This document shows positions 25,876-33,707 of a DNA stretch of 35,325 nucleotides, one piece after another. The stretch covers positions 1 through 35,325 of the forward strand of contig QIAP01000066.1 in NCBI GenBank assembly GCA_003225075.1, written 5' to 3'. The notes under the pieces were generated by a model. The model searched no databases. It was not told where the DNA came from and saw only the letters and a list, made by a program, of their open reading frames with translations. The position numbers and the translations under genes were made by a program. Origin of the DNA: Acidobacteriota bacterium (lineage in GTDB: Bacteria; Acidobacteriota; Terriglobia; Terriglobales; Acidobacteriaceae). Numbering within the stretch: position 1 is the stretch's first letter; each line of letters opens with the position of its first letter.

Positions 25876-26310
25876 CTAAATCTGAGGCGTGGAATGGATA
25901 TAGGCACGCATCATGCGAACCTCGTCGTCCTTCTCGGTGAGGTCGCGGAGCATGATGTCGCGCAGAGAAACCATGCCTTTGAGTTGCTTGCCATCAGAGA
26001 TGGGCAGGTGGCGGAAGCCATGCTGCCGCATAAGCAACATGCAGGCTTCCAACTCCTCGCTGGGCGCGACGGTCAGCGGATCCGGGGTCATCACATCGCC
26101 CACGCGGGTGCGGCTTGCGTCGCGACCTTCGACGACAACTTTTTTCATCAGGTCGCGCTCGGAGAAGATGCCGACCAGCAGCCCGTCTTCCAGGACAGGG
26201 ACAGCTCCAATGTTGCGGTCAACCATAGCCTGGGCCACATCAAGAACGGTCTTATTGACGTCCGCGCGGTAGGTATCCTGGTCACGGACCAGGTCGTAGA
26301 TACAACACAT
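25876..26310 (-). CDS. CBS-domain pair protein
   Basis: A 144-residue stand-alone Bateman module: two CBS repeats at about 10-65 and 72-130. Motifs include TVLDVAQAMVDRNIGAVPVL, GIFSERDLMKKVVVEGRD, VGDVMTPDPLTVAPSEELEA and HLPISDGKQLKGMVSLRDIM. Such modules bind adenosine nucleotides and act as energy or redox sensors, often through a partner enzyme; none is encoded next to it. The GxxSxRD patterns (GIFSERD and GMVSLRD) that usually contact the ribose phosphate are both intact. ATG at 26310 has GGAGGTG 5 nt upstream, a strong ribosome site. No membrane segment or fused domain. It is divergent from the ferritin-like gene. Confidence 0.93.
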   Translation of the reverse strand: MCCIYDLVRDQDTYRADVNKTVLDVAQAMVDRNIGAVPVLEDGLLVGIFSERDLMKKVVVEGRDASRTRVGDVMTPDPLTVAPSEELEACMLLMRQHGFRHLPISDGKQLKGMVSLRDIMLRDLTEKDDEVRMMRAYIHSTPQI

Positions 26311-26737
26311 CTTGCACCTCCAAGTGACCCGGTTGGGAGGGCAGCAGCACCCCCGGCGGTTGGGGAGAGAAGGCCACCTGCGGCGAAGTATATGCCGAAA
26401 TCCGACGCGGGGAAAGAGCCAAAGTACTGTAATCGGGCGGGGTGCCCGATGTGGCGGCGGGCGTCCGCGTAACGACAGGCGGGCGAACAGATTGAGAAAG
26501 ATTCCCGTGGAACGTCAACCAAGAATATTCCAATACACTCGCCTGTCACTTGGTACGCGACCTCCGCCGGGGCTCAGTTCACTGCTTCAGTCGTATTGCG
26601 CTCCGCTACTTCCGAAGAGACAACAATTTACAAATCCCTGACTGGTGGGTGACACACGTCGGATGGACGCGGACGTAGCCTGCTTTCTATGAATCGCAGG
26701 CCCTTCCCCGAACCATAGAAGAATCGGAGCTTACTCT
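26311..26737. other. Intergenic region between divergent CBS and ferritin-like genes, with leader hairpin
   Basis: These 427 nt hold no supported gene. The left end contains the CBS gene ribosome site. Near the right end, TTCTATG (26685-26691) and CATAGAA (26714-26720) form a perfect 7-bp inverted repeat around a 22-nt loop, ending a few bases before the GGAG ribosome site of the ferritin-like gene. It may be a leader hairpin or an operator. Promoter boxes are not obvious. Open frames here lack ribosome sites and recognisable motifs. Confidence 0.4.
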
Positions 26738-27937
26738 ATGAACAAAAAAACCCTCTTGCCCATTGCGTCCTCCGCCACAACTTCAACCTTAGAAAATGTA
26801 GAAAATCTTGACTCTCAAGTCGAGCGTGTCGTGAGGCGACGCTCATTTCTGAAAGGCCTTGGCATGGCCGGCGCCGCATTATCGGCGGGCGCGTTGCTGG
26901 CAACTGACGTTCAAGCCGAAGATGGCGACCGCAGTGGCAGCCTTAGCAAAGGCGATGCCGCCATCCTGCGTTTTCTGGCCGCCGCCGAAATCCTGGAGAC
27001 CGATCTGTGGGTGCAGTACAACGAACTGGGCGGAATCCAAGACAGTGAAGTTCCCGGAGGCAGTGGCAGTGGACCATACACCGATGCCCTAGTCGCGCTG
27101 GATGGTGATATGCCGCAGTACATCCATGACAATACTGAGGATGAACACACCCATTTCAGGTTCATCAACGCATACCTTGCATCGAAGGGCGCGGACACCG
27201 TCAACTTGAATGCGTTTCGTACTTTGCCGGGCAGTACGGCGACTGGATCCAGCCGAAAGCCGCGGCTTACAAACCTCATGCAGCTTACCGTGGATACTAG
27301 TTTCTATACCCGATATCGGAGCCGCACGAAAAATCCCGACCTCGATCCCAACTTCAAGTTTCCTCCCGCAGTTCCGAGTTTAAGCAACGGGCAGTTTCCG
27401 GCAATTCCGCGGAACGATGCCGACTTGACGCCTCATGATCACATCCAGGCAATCGCCAATACTGCGGCATTCCACTTTGCGTTCATCGAGGGAGGTGGCA
27501 CCAGCCTTTACCCGTCGCTCGCGCAAAGAGTAACCAATGTGCAGGTGCTGCGCATTCTGCTAAGCATTGGTCCAACTGAGACAGCCCACTTCCAGATTTG
27601 GCATGACAAAGCGGGGGCAGCAGTGTCGACTCCTATCGCTCCGCTGACCGACCCTAAGAACCCGACTTTGATGTTTCCTGACCTTAACTCTCCGCCTTTC
27701 GGCGGGGAGAATTTCCAGACCAATCTGATCATGCCGGAGCCATGCCCGTTCCTCAGCCGAAAGTTCCCGGTGTGTTCGATCATTCGTCCAACCAAAACAG
27801 AAGGGGCTGCAATGGGAGCAGTCAAGGCGCTTACCGCGGACGGGCTTTTCATCGGCCAATCGCCGGCGTTTTTTGAAGTGCTGCGCGATCTGGCAGCAGA
27901 CGCGGATGCGGCACGGCGGGAATGTGAGGCAGAGTAA
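26738..27937 (+). CDS. Tat-exported ferritin-like di-metal protein
   Basis: A 399-residue protein with a twin-arginine signal (R33RRSFLKG, hydrophobic stretch 41-56, cleavage probably after VQA at 60), so it is folded in the cytoplasm with its cofactor and then exported. The ferritin-like four-helix pattern is visible: E84 and E87 (AAEILETDLW), E134-H137 and E136-H139 (TEDEHTHF), E251 (FAFIEGGG) and E281-H284 (TETAHFQ). These would bind a di-iron or di-manganese site, as in the desiccation-related or Dps-like ferritin-like proteins. An insert of about 80 residues (155-235) and a Pro-rich C-terminal part lie outside the bundle. Function (iron storage, peroxide handling, envelope protection) is open. 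ATG at 26738 has GGAG upstream. It is transcribed alone. Confidence 0.85.
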   Translation: MNKKTLLPIASSATTSTLENVENLDSQVERVVRRRSFLKGLGMAGAALSAGALLATDVQAEDGDRSGSLSKGDAAILRFLAAAEILETDLWVQYNELGGIQDSEVPGGSGSGPYTDALVALDGDMPQYIHDNTEDEHTHFRFINAYLASKGADTVNLNAFRTLPGSTATGSSRKPRLTNLMQLTVDTSFYTRYRSRTKNPDLDPNFKFPPAVPSLSNGQFPAIPRNDADLTPHDHIQAIANTAAFHFAFIEGGGTSLYPSLAQRVTNVQVLRILLSIGPTETAHFQIWHDKAGAAVSTPIAPLTDPKNPTLMFPDLNSPPFGGENFQTNLIMPEPCPFLSRKFPVCSIIRPTKTEGAAMGAVKALTADGLFIGQSPAFFEVLRDLAADADAARRECEAE

Positions 27938-28079
27938 TTCCAATTGCCTGATTGTTGCCCTGCGGGCGCTGGCAAAAAAGTATCGGCGAGGTATTTCGCG
28001 GTTGAAATCAGCTTTGGAAGAGAGAAAGAAACTGGCAATCCGAGCTGACCAGTGCAGAGTGTGAGGTTGGATTGGTGAT

Positions 28080-28111
28080 GGCACGGGAACCACTTCCCGT
28101 GCCTCTTTTTT
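28080..28111 (+). terminator. Intrinsic terminator downstream of the ferritin-like gene
   Basis: GGCACGGGAA (28080-28089) and TTCCCGTGCC (28094-28103) form a perfect 10-bp stem with a 4-nt loop, followed by TCTTTTTT. It is about 140 nt past the ferritin-like stop and just before the convergent gene ends at 28120. This is a strong plus-strand terminator. Confidence 0.9.
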
Positions 28112-28119
28112 AACCAACG

Positions 28120-29199
28120 CTATTGCGTTTCGTCGAGATAAAAGAGATCGAGAATACGGTTTGTGTTGTCATTGATCAGCAACACCCGGCCGTTATAGAC
28201 CACTCGTTCAAGTTCTTTCGGAAGGCGTGGCAGTTGCTGTTCGCAAGGCAGCGGCAGAGCTTGCGCCTGCTTTTCCAGTTCACGTGGCAGGGTTCCACCG
28301 CTTTTTACGCTACGTTCGTTGCCCGAGGGTAATTCTTCGCGTTGGGTAATGCCAGCCGGCAGGTCGGAAGCATGTTCGCTGACGCAATTGCGAATTACCC
28401 GGCGGTCGCGCGCGCTGAACGCGTAAGTGAGACTGTCGGTAGGAGATGACTGGTCAACGTCCGACGGGTTGTTGTCTGGCCGATTCGTGCTTGGCTCATT
28501 AGTGTCCGGCTGATTCCTATTCGGAGGACTGGTTCGCGGCGCGTTTTGGTCAACCGTTGAACTTGCGGACGGTGTCTGGGTCCCGCCACTTGTCGTTGAA
28601 CCTGCGCTGTCGTTCACCGTAGAAGACTGGGTCGTCACAAAACCAAGGACGGCTTCAGACTCGACGACGGCTTCACGCTTGCCAGTGGCTGCGGCGGCGC
28701 CAGTGCCGGCCGCGCCTCCTACCCCAGCTCCGATGGCGGCGCCCTTTCCTCCACCTGCGACTGCGCCGATGATGGCACCCAGAGCTGCGCCTCCGCCAAT
28801 CTTGGTCGCGTTGCTCTTGGTGTGAGACGTAGCTTTTATCACTAGCGGCTCAACTTCCAGGGATGAGGCCATGTGTCCGGAGGCAATGGTGGCGAGAACC
28901 AGATCGAGCTCGCCAGGCTCGCTGAGTCGGCCGGAGCGATGCACATCGGAGATGCGGCCGGTGACGTCGGCACCCTTGGGATAGAGTTCCTTGCCGTCTG
29001 CCATGATGGGCTCGTTTAGTGTTCCGTGAAAGGTATCGCCGGCTTGTGCCGTTCCGCTACTAAGACTGTCGATGATGCGGACCTTGATGGTGGTGCCGGG
29101 AGGAATTGCGGGGGCCTTTTCTGCCGCGGCGAGCACGGGTACGAGAATGATGGTCAGCAGAATCAGAGTTGCTGTTATGGATTCAGGTTTGCGGTACAT
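28120..29199 (-). CDS. Exported glycine-zipper protein with RcnB-like C-terminal region
   Basis: A 359-residue exported protein: signal peptide 1-26 (ITATLILLTIILVPVLAAAE), an N-terminal beta-rich domain (about 30-140), and a glycine-zipper helix pair at about 145-180 (GGAALGAIIGAVAGGGKGAA and following). A Pro/Asn/Asp/Ser-rich linker (about 205-265) follows. The C-terminal segment repeats L-P-x-E-L units: TLPRELEKQ, RLPKELERV, then VVYNGRVLLINDNTNRILDL. This last part resembles RcnB/DUF1236-like tails. The glycine zipper suggests membrane association or oligomer formation in the envelope. ATG at 29199 has GAGGGA upstream; an in-frame start at 29223 lacks one. It is the last gene of a minus-strand run after the DUF58 gene (56 nt gap). 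Confidence 0.75.
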   Translation of the reverse strand: MYRKPESITATLILLTIILVPVLAAAEKAPAIPPGTTIKVRIIDSLSSGTAQAGDTFHGTLNEPIMADGKELYPKGADVTGRISDVHRSGRLSEPGELDLVLATIASGHMASSLEVEPLVIKATSHTKSNATKIGGGAALGAIIGAVAGGGKGAAIGAGVGGAAGTGAAAATGKREAVVESEAVLGFVTTQSSTVNDSAGSTTSGGTQTPSASSTVDQNAPRTSPPNRNQPDTNEPSTNRPDNNPSDVDQSSPTDSLTYAFSARDRRVIRNCVSEHASDLPAGITQREELPSGNERSVKSGGTLPRELEKQAQALPLPCEQQLPRLPKELERVVYNGRVLLINDNTNRILDLFYLDETQ

Positions 29200-29255
29200 G
29201 GGTCCCTCACTGATGGTATTCAAAAATGATGTTCTGTAATTCGATGTTCGCTAGT

Positions 29256-30788
29256 TCACGAAGGGCTCTTCCTACTGGGATGCGATTTTATCGCGTTCTG
29301 GTTTGGCAAGAAATTGTCTGCGGGGACACGTTTAGCCCCGTCATGAATAAAAACAAAATAGGAACATGCCCATAGCGCCGTAGGCAGAGTTCCCTGGGTG
29401 CGAGTAGTAAAGACTACGTTGTAGTCGTCCGAGACGGAGAGTTGGTCGATTACGGATTGCGCGGTCGTTGCTTCCGAGGAAGCAGATTCCGGCGACTCGG
29501 GTGCAACCAATGCAAGATACGAGAGAAACTGATAGAGGTCGTTTCCGGCATATCCCGGGGCGACGAAGGAGAGGTCGGTGTCTCCGGCCGCGAAATGCCA
29601 GGCCAGAGACGCGGCCGACTCGATGGCGCGTTCGTAGGTCTGCGGTGACACCGCACCGGCACGGGGATTGTCAAAGACAATGCGCAGCTTGCGCTCGTCT
29701 TCGCGGCTGAATTCGCGCACTTTCAGCGAACCGGATTTGGCCGTAGCTTTCCAGTCCACATGGCGGGCGGAATCCTCCGGCATGTATTCACGGATGCGGT
29801 AGAGATCATAGCCACGACCGCGAATGAAGGTTTCGAACTCGCCGGTGATCATGGGCAGAATTTCGAAGAGTTCGTCGGTGGCATCCACCTGAGGATAAAC
29901 AACGAGACGGCGCGCAATCGGCACTCGCCGCGTCTTAGTCAGAAAGGCGAAGGGAAATCGCGTGGCCAGACCGAAACTGTCTTCATGATACTGGCCACGG
30001 CGATGGAAACGCACTTCGAGGTCAGCCGTCAATTCCGTATTCGGCGGGACAAAGGGAAAATAGGCGGAGCCTTGAAATATCCGCGCCTCGGGATTCTCCT
30101 TGGCGATGCGTCGTAGGCGGCGATCGGGCAGCCTGATCCACTGCTGCTCTGGCGGACGTTGAGAAGGAACGGCAAAAGTGTACGGTTCCCAACGCCATCG
30201 TTTTTTGTTGTCAGCTTTCGAGGGCACCACTCGAATCGAAAATGAAGGCAGCCAGCGACGCGGATTTCGCACCATGATGCGCCCCAGCACTGGCCTCATA
30301 GCGAAGACGTGCTCGGGCAGGCGTACGTCCAATTCAAGGTTTCGCAAGACCAAGGCAGAGGCAAACCCCGAGACCACAATGGCAGCCAGCATGGCGGCGA
30401 CAATGATATAAAGCAGATTGTTTCCCGTGTTCAGGGCGGCGATGCCGATCAGCAGAGTAATCACCACGTAAAAGATACCGGCGCGGGTGACGTCATAGTC
30501 GAAGGCATCGCGCAGCCTTGCAACCGCCACCCGTCGGGCCAGATAAGGAACAGTCGTAAGCCCGACGATGGTGGCCAGCAGCAATGCAGCCGAAGCAAGC
30601 ACGAGCGTGGCCCACAGGTTCCCCGAGTCCCGCGTGATTGTGGAAAAAAGAGCCGCGGTAAAGGCAAGCACCAGTCCGACCAACGCAACTAAGAATCGTA
30701 TCCATACCTCGGGGATTTCAAAGCGCAACCACTGCGCAAGGCGCGATGATCCTGCGCCTGCAGCCGCGGAATTCTGCGAGTAAGGCAT
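29256..30788 (-). CDS. DUF58-domain membrane protein (vWA-like fold)
   Basis: A 510-residue membrane protein. The N-terminus has four hydrophobic helices (about 30-55, 60-83, 100-125, 127-150). A beta-rich region follows (about 150-300), with SFGLATRFPFAFLTKTRRV. The DUF58 core contains GEFETFIRGRGYDLYRIREY, MPEDSARHVDWKATAKSG and LKVREFSREDERKLRIVFDN. This RxYxPxDxxRxIxWxxxA signature defines DUF58, found beside MoxR AAA+ ATPases in chaperone-like systems. No MoxR or transglutaminase gene is next to it here, so it is either an orphan or its partners are elsewhere. ATG at 30788 lacks a clear ribosome site. It sits 49 nt after the PGPGW-like gene and 56 nt before the glycine-zipper gene. Confidence 0.9.
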   Translation of the reverse strand: MPYSQNSAAAGAGSSRLAQWLRFEIPEVWIRFLVALVGLVLAFTAALFSTITRDSGNLWATLVLASAALLLATIVGLTTVPYLARRVAVARLRDAFDYDVTRAGIFYVVITLLIGIAALNTGNNLLYIIVAAMLAAIVVSGFASALVLRNLELDVRLPEHVFAMRPVLGRIMVRNPRRWLPSFSIRVVPSKADNKKRWRWEPYTFAVPSQRPPEQQWIRLPDRRLRRIAKENPEARIFQGSAYFPFVPPNTELTADLEVRFHRRGQYHEDSFGLATRFPFAFLTKTRRVPIARRLVVYPQVDATDELFEILPMITGEFETFIRGRGYDLYRIREYMPEDSARHVDWKATAKSGSLKVREFSREDERKLRIVFDNPRAGAVSPQTYERAIESAASLAWHFAAGDTDLSFVAPGYAGNDLYQFLSYLALVAPESPESASSEATTAQSVIDQLSVSDDYNVVFTTRTQGTLPTALWACSYFVFIHDGAKRVPADNFLPNQNAIKSHPSRKSPS

Positions 30789-30837
30789 TGATAGGGATTA
30801 GTTCTTGATCCGAGAGTAGCACCGGCTGAGCGGAGCT

Positions 30838-31107
30838 TCAATCTGAATCAGGGTGACGGAAAAGACGGCGCCACCATGCGGAAGCCTTCTCCCGGGCTTG
30901 ATCTGCCTTGCGGCCCACGGCTGGGAAACGTTCGCGCAATTTTTGCAGCAGCCGGTGCGCCCACACGTATTCGGAAGAAAGGATTACCAGGCCAATAATG
31001 AGAAAGAAAACGCCCTGCAGCACGGGGAGAAAGAGGCCGATGATTCCCAGCGCGATGAATACCCACCCAACGATCAAGACGAGCGCACGTTTAGCGATTC
31101 GATTCAT
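30838..31107 (-). CDS. Small PGPGW-like membrane protein
   Basis: An 89-residue protein with two adjacent hydrophobic helices (about 8-28 and 29-46), containing GWVFIALGIIGLFLPVLQGV and LIIGLVILSSEYVWAHRLL. This pattern matches the putative transmembrane family PGPGW (DUF454-like relatives are similar). The C-terminal half is basic and soluble. Start is set at ATG 31107; an in-frame ATG at 31125 adds six residues and neither has a clear ribosome site. Function unknown. It lies between the alpha/beta hydrolase gene (77 nt to its stop) and the DUF58 gene. Confidence 0.75.
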   Translation of the reverse strand: MNRIAKRALVLIVGWVFIALGIIGLFLPVLQGVFFLIIGLVILSSEYVWAHRLLQKLRERFPAVGRKADQAREKASAWWRRLFRHPDSD

Positions 31108-31184
31108 GATGGCAGTCTGCAGCATAAACTGTTTGGAAATTTTCAGTTGAAAGGAGCTCAGAAGACAATTGAGGCTTTATTCTT

Positions 31185-32117
31185 TCAAGAAGTAGCGGTG
31201 AGGAAGTCGATCACGATGCGGTTAAATTCCTCCGGCGTTTCCTCGTAGGGGAGATGGCCGGCGCCTTCAATAATGCTCAGTGCGCAATCCTTGAAGCACC
31301 GCCTAAGTGTGTCTGCTGAACTGGGGTAGACAGCGCGATCTTTGTTTCCCCAGATCAGCAGCGTGGGATAATCGGAGATTTTCGGCAGCACTGATTCGAG
31401 TTCCCGCAAGTCGGTGTTCCAGCAGCGCATAATGTCCAACCCGTGCTCAAAACTCCCGGGGATTGTTAAAGGCGCGGAATACCCCTCCAGCGTACCCGGA
31501 GGAATGCGCCGCGAGTCCCCGTACATCCGGTTGAGCCAGAAGTCATAAGCGAGGGGCATACGGGCGAAAGTTTTGAGGAACAGAGATGATCCCCACTGAT
31601 TGCCGAGTAGCCGGGCTATCAGCCGGCCGTGAGGAGACCAGGGATTCACCGGCGCAGCCAGGATCAATCGGTTGAGACGTTTATCCGGCCGATCGGCACA
31701 GAGGGCAGCCAACATCATGGCCACCGCGCCTCCGTGGGACGTGCCCAAAACGTCGAACGAGGAGATCCCCATCTGGTCAATAAAGCGGAGAAGGCCTTCG
31801 GCGGTGGCGCGAAATCCGCAGTCCAGTCTTTCCGGCCGGTCGGAAAATCCGGTCCCCAGTAAATCGACAGCGTACACAGTGGTAGAGGGAGCGAAAGCAG
31901 GAAGAGTGAAGCGCCAGGAAAACGAGTATCCCAACAGACCGTGGATAAGAAGCAGAGGCGGACCCGAACCAGCGCGCAAGTAGCGCAGGCGGGCTCCGTC
32001 CAAGGTGGCCCAGCACTCGTCAATGGTAACCGGGCTCGTTAGAACCGCGGAGCTTGCATGGGGAAAAAATTCCCCAATGCGACCATCTACACCTTGCTGT
32101 TTTTCTGAAGCGGACAA
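31185..32117 (-). CDS. Alpha/beta hydrolase fold protein
   Basis: A 310-residue serine hydrolase. Catalytic elements: oxyanion loop LLLIHGLLGYSFSWR, nucleophile elbow GTSHGGA, acid in IWGNKDRAV, and His in EGAGHLPYEETPEEF. The cap region (about 170-230) contains the RMYGDSRRIPPGTLEGY segment. VDLLGTGFSDRP is typical of the epoxide hydrolase/haloperoxidase/lipase-like superfamily; the substrate is not predictable. Start is TTG at 32117, with AGGGAAAAG just upstream. There is no signal peptide. The argD gene lies 110 nt upstream on the same strand, and two hairpins sit in that gap. Confidence 0.87.
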   Translation of the reverse strand: MSASEKQQGVDGRIGEFFPHASSAVLTSPVTIDECWATLDGARLRYLRAGSGPPLLLIHGLLGYSFSWRFTLPAFAPSTTVYAVDLLGTGFSDRPERLDCGFRATAEGLLRFIDQMGISSFDVLGTSHGGAVAMMLAALCADRPDKRLNRLILAAPVNPWSPHGRLIARLLGNQWGSSLFLKTFARMPLAYDFWLNRMYGDSRRIPPGTLEGYSAPLTIPGSFEHGLDIMRCWNTDLRELESVLPKISDYPTLLIWGNKDRAVYPSSADTLRRCFKDCALSIIEGAGHLPYEETPEEFNRIVIDFLTATS

Positions 32118-32173
32118 CTTTTCCCTCGCCCTCGCAGTCTATATAAGTGATATCGCCTCTGTCGCTTCTATAT

Positions 32174-32199
32174 TGGGGAGTTTTGGCTCCCCATTTTTT
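32174..32199 (+). terminator. Terminator-like hairpin facing the plus strand
   Basis: TGGGGAG (32174-32180) and CTCCCCA (32187-32193) form a perfect 7-bp stem with a 6-nt loop, followed by six T on the plus strand. No plus-strand gene lies upstream within several kb. On the minus strand, along which argD and the hydrolase are read, the stem has A-tracts before it and no T-run after it. Confidence 0.55.
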
Positions 32200-32205
32200 A
32201 TCCCT

Positions 32206-32222
32206 GCGGGCGACGAGCCCGC
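32206..32222. repeat. GC-rich hairpin in the argD-hydrolase gap
   Basis: GCGGGC-GACGA-GCCCGC is a perfect 6-bp inverted repeat with a 5-nt loop, located 6 nt from the argD stop. Together with the hairpin at 32174-32193 it forms a two-stem cluster. Confidence 0.45.
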
Positions 32223-32227
32223 GGCAC

Positions 32228-33436
32228 TCATTTTGAGGCGCGACGCTTCTTGCCCAATAATTTCTTAAGCACTCGAATGCCCTTGTCCACATGCTTCTCT
32301 TGCAGCAAGAACGGCGGCAAGAAGCGCAGGACCGTATCCTGAGTGCTATTGAATAGCACCCCTTCTGCGAGCGCTAGTTCGACGATGGGTCGCGCGGGGA
32401 TGTCGAGTACGAGGCCTTGAATGAACCCGCGGCCGCGGATTTCTTTGGCTGCGGCATATTTTTCCGTGATTGTCTTCAGCTCCTGCTGCAAGTAGCCGCC
32501 TACACGAGCTACGTTCTCCAGCAGCTTGTCTTCTTCAAGAATGGCCAGATACTCCAGTGCTACGCGGCAAGCCAGCGGGCCGCCGCCGAAGGTGGTGCCG
32601 TGCTGGCCGACAGAAATTGCCGAGGCGAACTCTTCCCGGGCCAGGAACGCGCCCAGTGGAATTCCTGCTGCAATCGGTTTGGCGATGGCCACGATGTCGG
32701 GAACTACCCCGAAAGTTTTAAAGGCGAAGATCGCGCCCGTGCGTCCCAAACCGCATTGAATTTCGTCAAAGATAAGAGCGGCATGGTGGCGGTCCGCAGC
32801 CGCACGGCATTCTCGCAGAAATTCAATGGAACACTCGAGGATGCCTCCCTCGCCGAAAATGGGTTCGAGCACAATGGCACATGTGTTGTCGTTGACGGCG
32901 GCTCGTAGCTGGGAAATGTGATTGCGTTGAACAAAGTTTACTTCGTCAAGGAGCGGTTCAAATCCTTTCCGATATTTCTCTTGACCGGTCAACGACATAG
33001 ATCCGAACGTTCGGCCATGGTAGGAACCCTGCAAAGCTACCAACTGGCATTTCGCCTCGCCCCCGGTCTTGTGTCCAGCTAGCCGCGCGAGCTTGATCGA
33101 GCCCTCAATAGCCTCGGTTCCGCTATTTGAAAAGAAGGCACGTTGAAGACCCGACAGGTTGCAAAGACGCTCGGCTAACTGCCCCTGGTACTCGTTGTAG
33201 TAGAGGTTGGAAAGGTGGATGACGCACGCCGCCTGCTCCCGAATAGCCTTCACGATTCGCGGGTGGGCGTGGCCAAGAGCGTTCACCCCCAGGCCAGCGA
33301 CGAAGTCCAGGTAGCGTTTACCCGCCAGATCGTATAGAAAGACGCCTTTGCCGCGCCCAAAGGCAACTGGGTAGCGATTGTACGTTTGAATAAGAAACCG
33401 CCGTTCGCGGTCGGCAATTTCATCAAATGTAATCAT
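32228..33436 (-). CDS. argD: Acetylornithine/ornithine-type aminotransferase (class III, PLP)
   Basis: A 402-residue cytoplasmic PLP enzyme of arginine or lysine synthesis that transfers an amino group between N-acetylornithine and 2-oxoglutarate. Motifs: GVFLYDLAGKRYLDFVAGLG, NALGHAHPRI, phosphate loop S103-NSGTEA-I, FHGR-type GSYHGRTFGSMSLT, E191-PIFGEGG, D224 in FDEIQCGLGRTG, and the Schiff-base K253 in IAKPIAAGIPLGA. The LSNLYYNEYQGQLAERL block matches ArgD. Ornithine aminotransferase and succinylornithine variants share these motifs. ATG at 33436 has no strong ribosome site. It heads the co-directional run that continues through 28120. No other arg gene is close. Confidence 0.9.
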   Translation of the reverse strand: MITFDEIADRERRFLIQTYNRYPVAFGRGKGVFLYDLAGKRYLDFVAGLGVNALGHAHPRIVKAIREQAACVIHLSNLYYNEYQGQLAERLCNLSGLQRAFFSNSGTEAIEGSIKLARLAGHKTGGEAKCQLVALQGSYHGRTFGSMSLTGQEKYRKGFEPLLDEVNFVQRNHISQLRAAVNDNTCAIVLEPIFGEGGILECSIEFLRECRAAADRHHAALIFDEIQCGLGRTGAIFAFKTFGVVPDIVAIAKPIAAGIPLGAFLAREEFASAISVGQHGTTFGGGPLACRVALEYLAILEEDKLLENVARVGGYLQQELKTITEKYAAAKEIRGRGFIQGLVLDIPARPIVELALAEGVLFNSTQDTVLRFLPPFLLQEKHVDKGIRVLKKLLGKKRRASK

Positions 33437-33572
33437 TTATAAGAGAAGCGAATTCTAAACCCTTTCAGTCGCCCTGCGAAAATGGTGCATTTCTTTCTAA
33501 GCGCCGACTTGACCGGATACTGAAAACCACATAATGATTCCAAAACACATAGCGCGATCCCCGTTATTCTCT

Positions 33573-33609
33573 TATAATCCTGTAAGTCACTTTCGACGGT
33601 GATACTTAC
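33573..33609 (+). promoter_or_regulatory. Putative promoter and hairpin upstream of the PDZ-GAF gene
   Basis: TATAAT at 33573-33578 is followed by GTAAGTCAC (33582-33590) and GTG-AT-ACTTAC (33599-33609). These pair over 9 positions with a 2-nt bulge. The repeat overlaps the predicted transcription start, so it may be an operator or an RNA leader hairpin. The start codon is about 100 nt further. The 33437-33707 gap holds no other supported feature. Confidence 0.35.
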
Positions 33610-33707
33610 GTCAGTCGCGAGTAAACCCACAGGTGGCACCTAAGTTGCTTCATTTGCGGCGTAGTAGTGTAACCCGAACTCATGTCGCTGTCTCTGCGCT
33701 CGCACCC

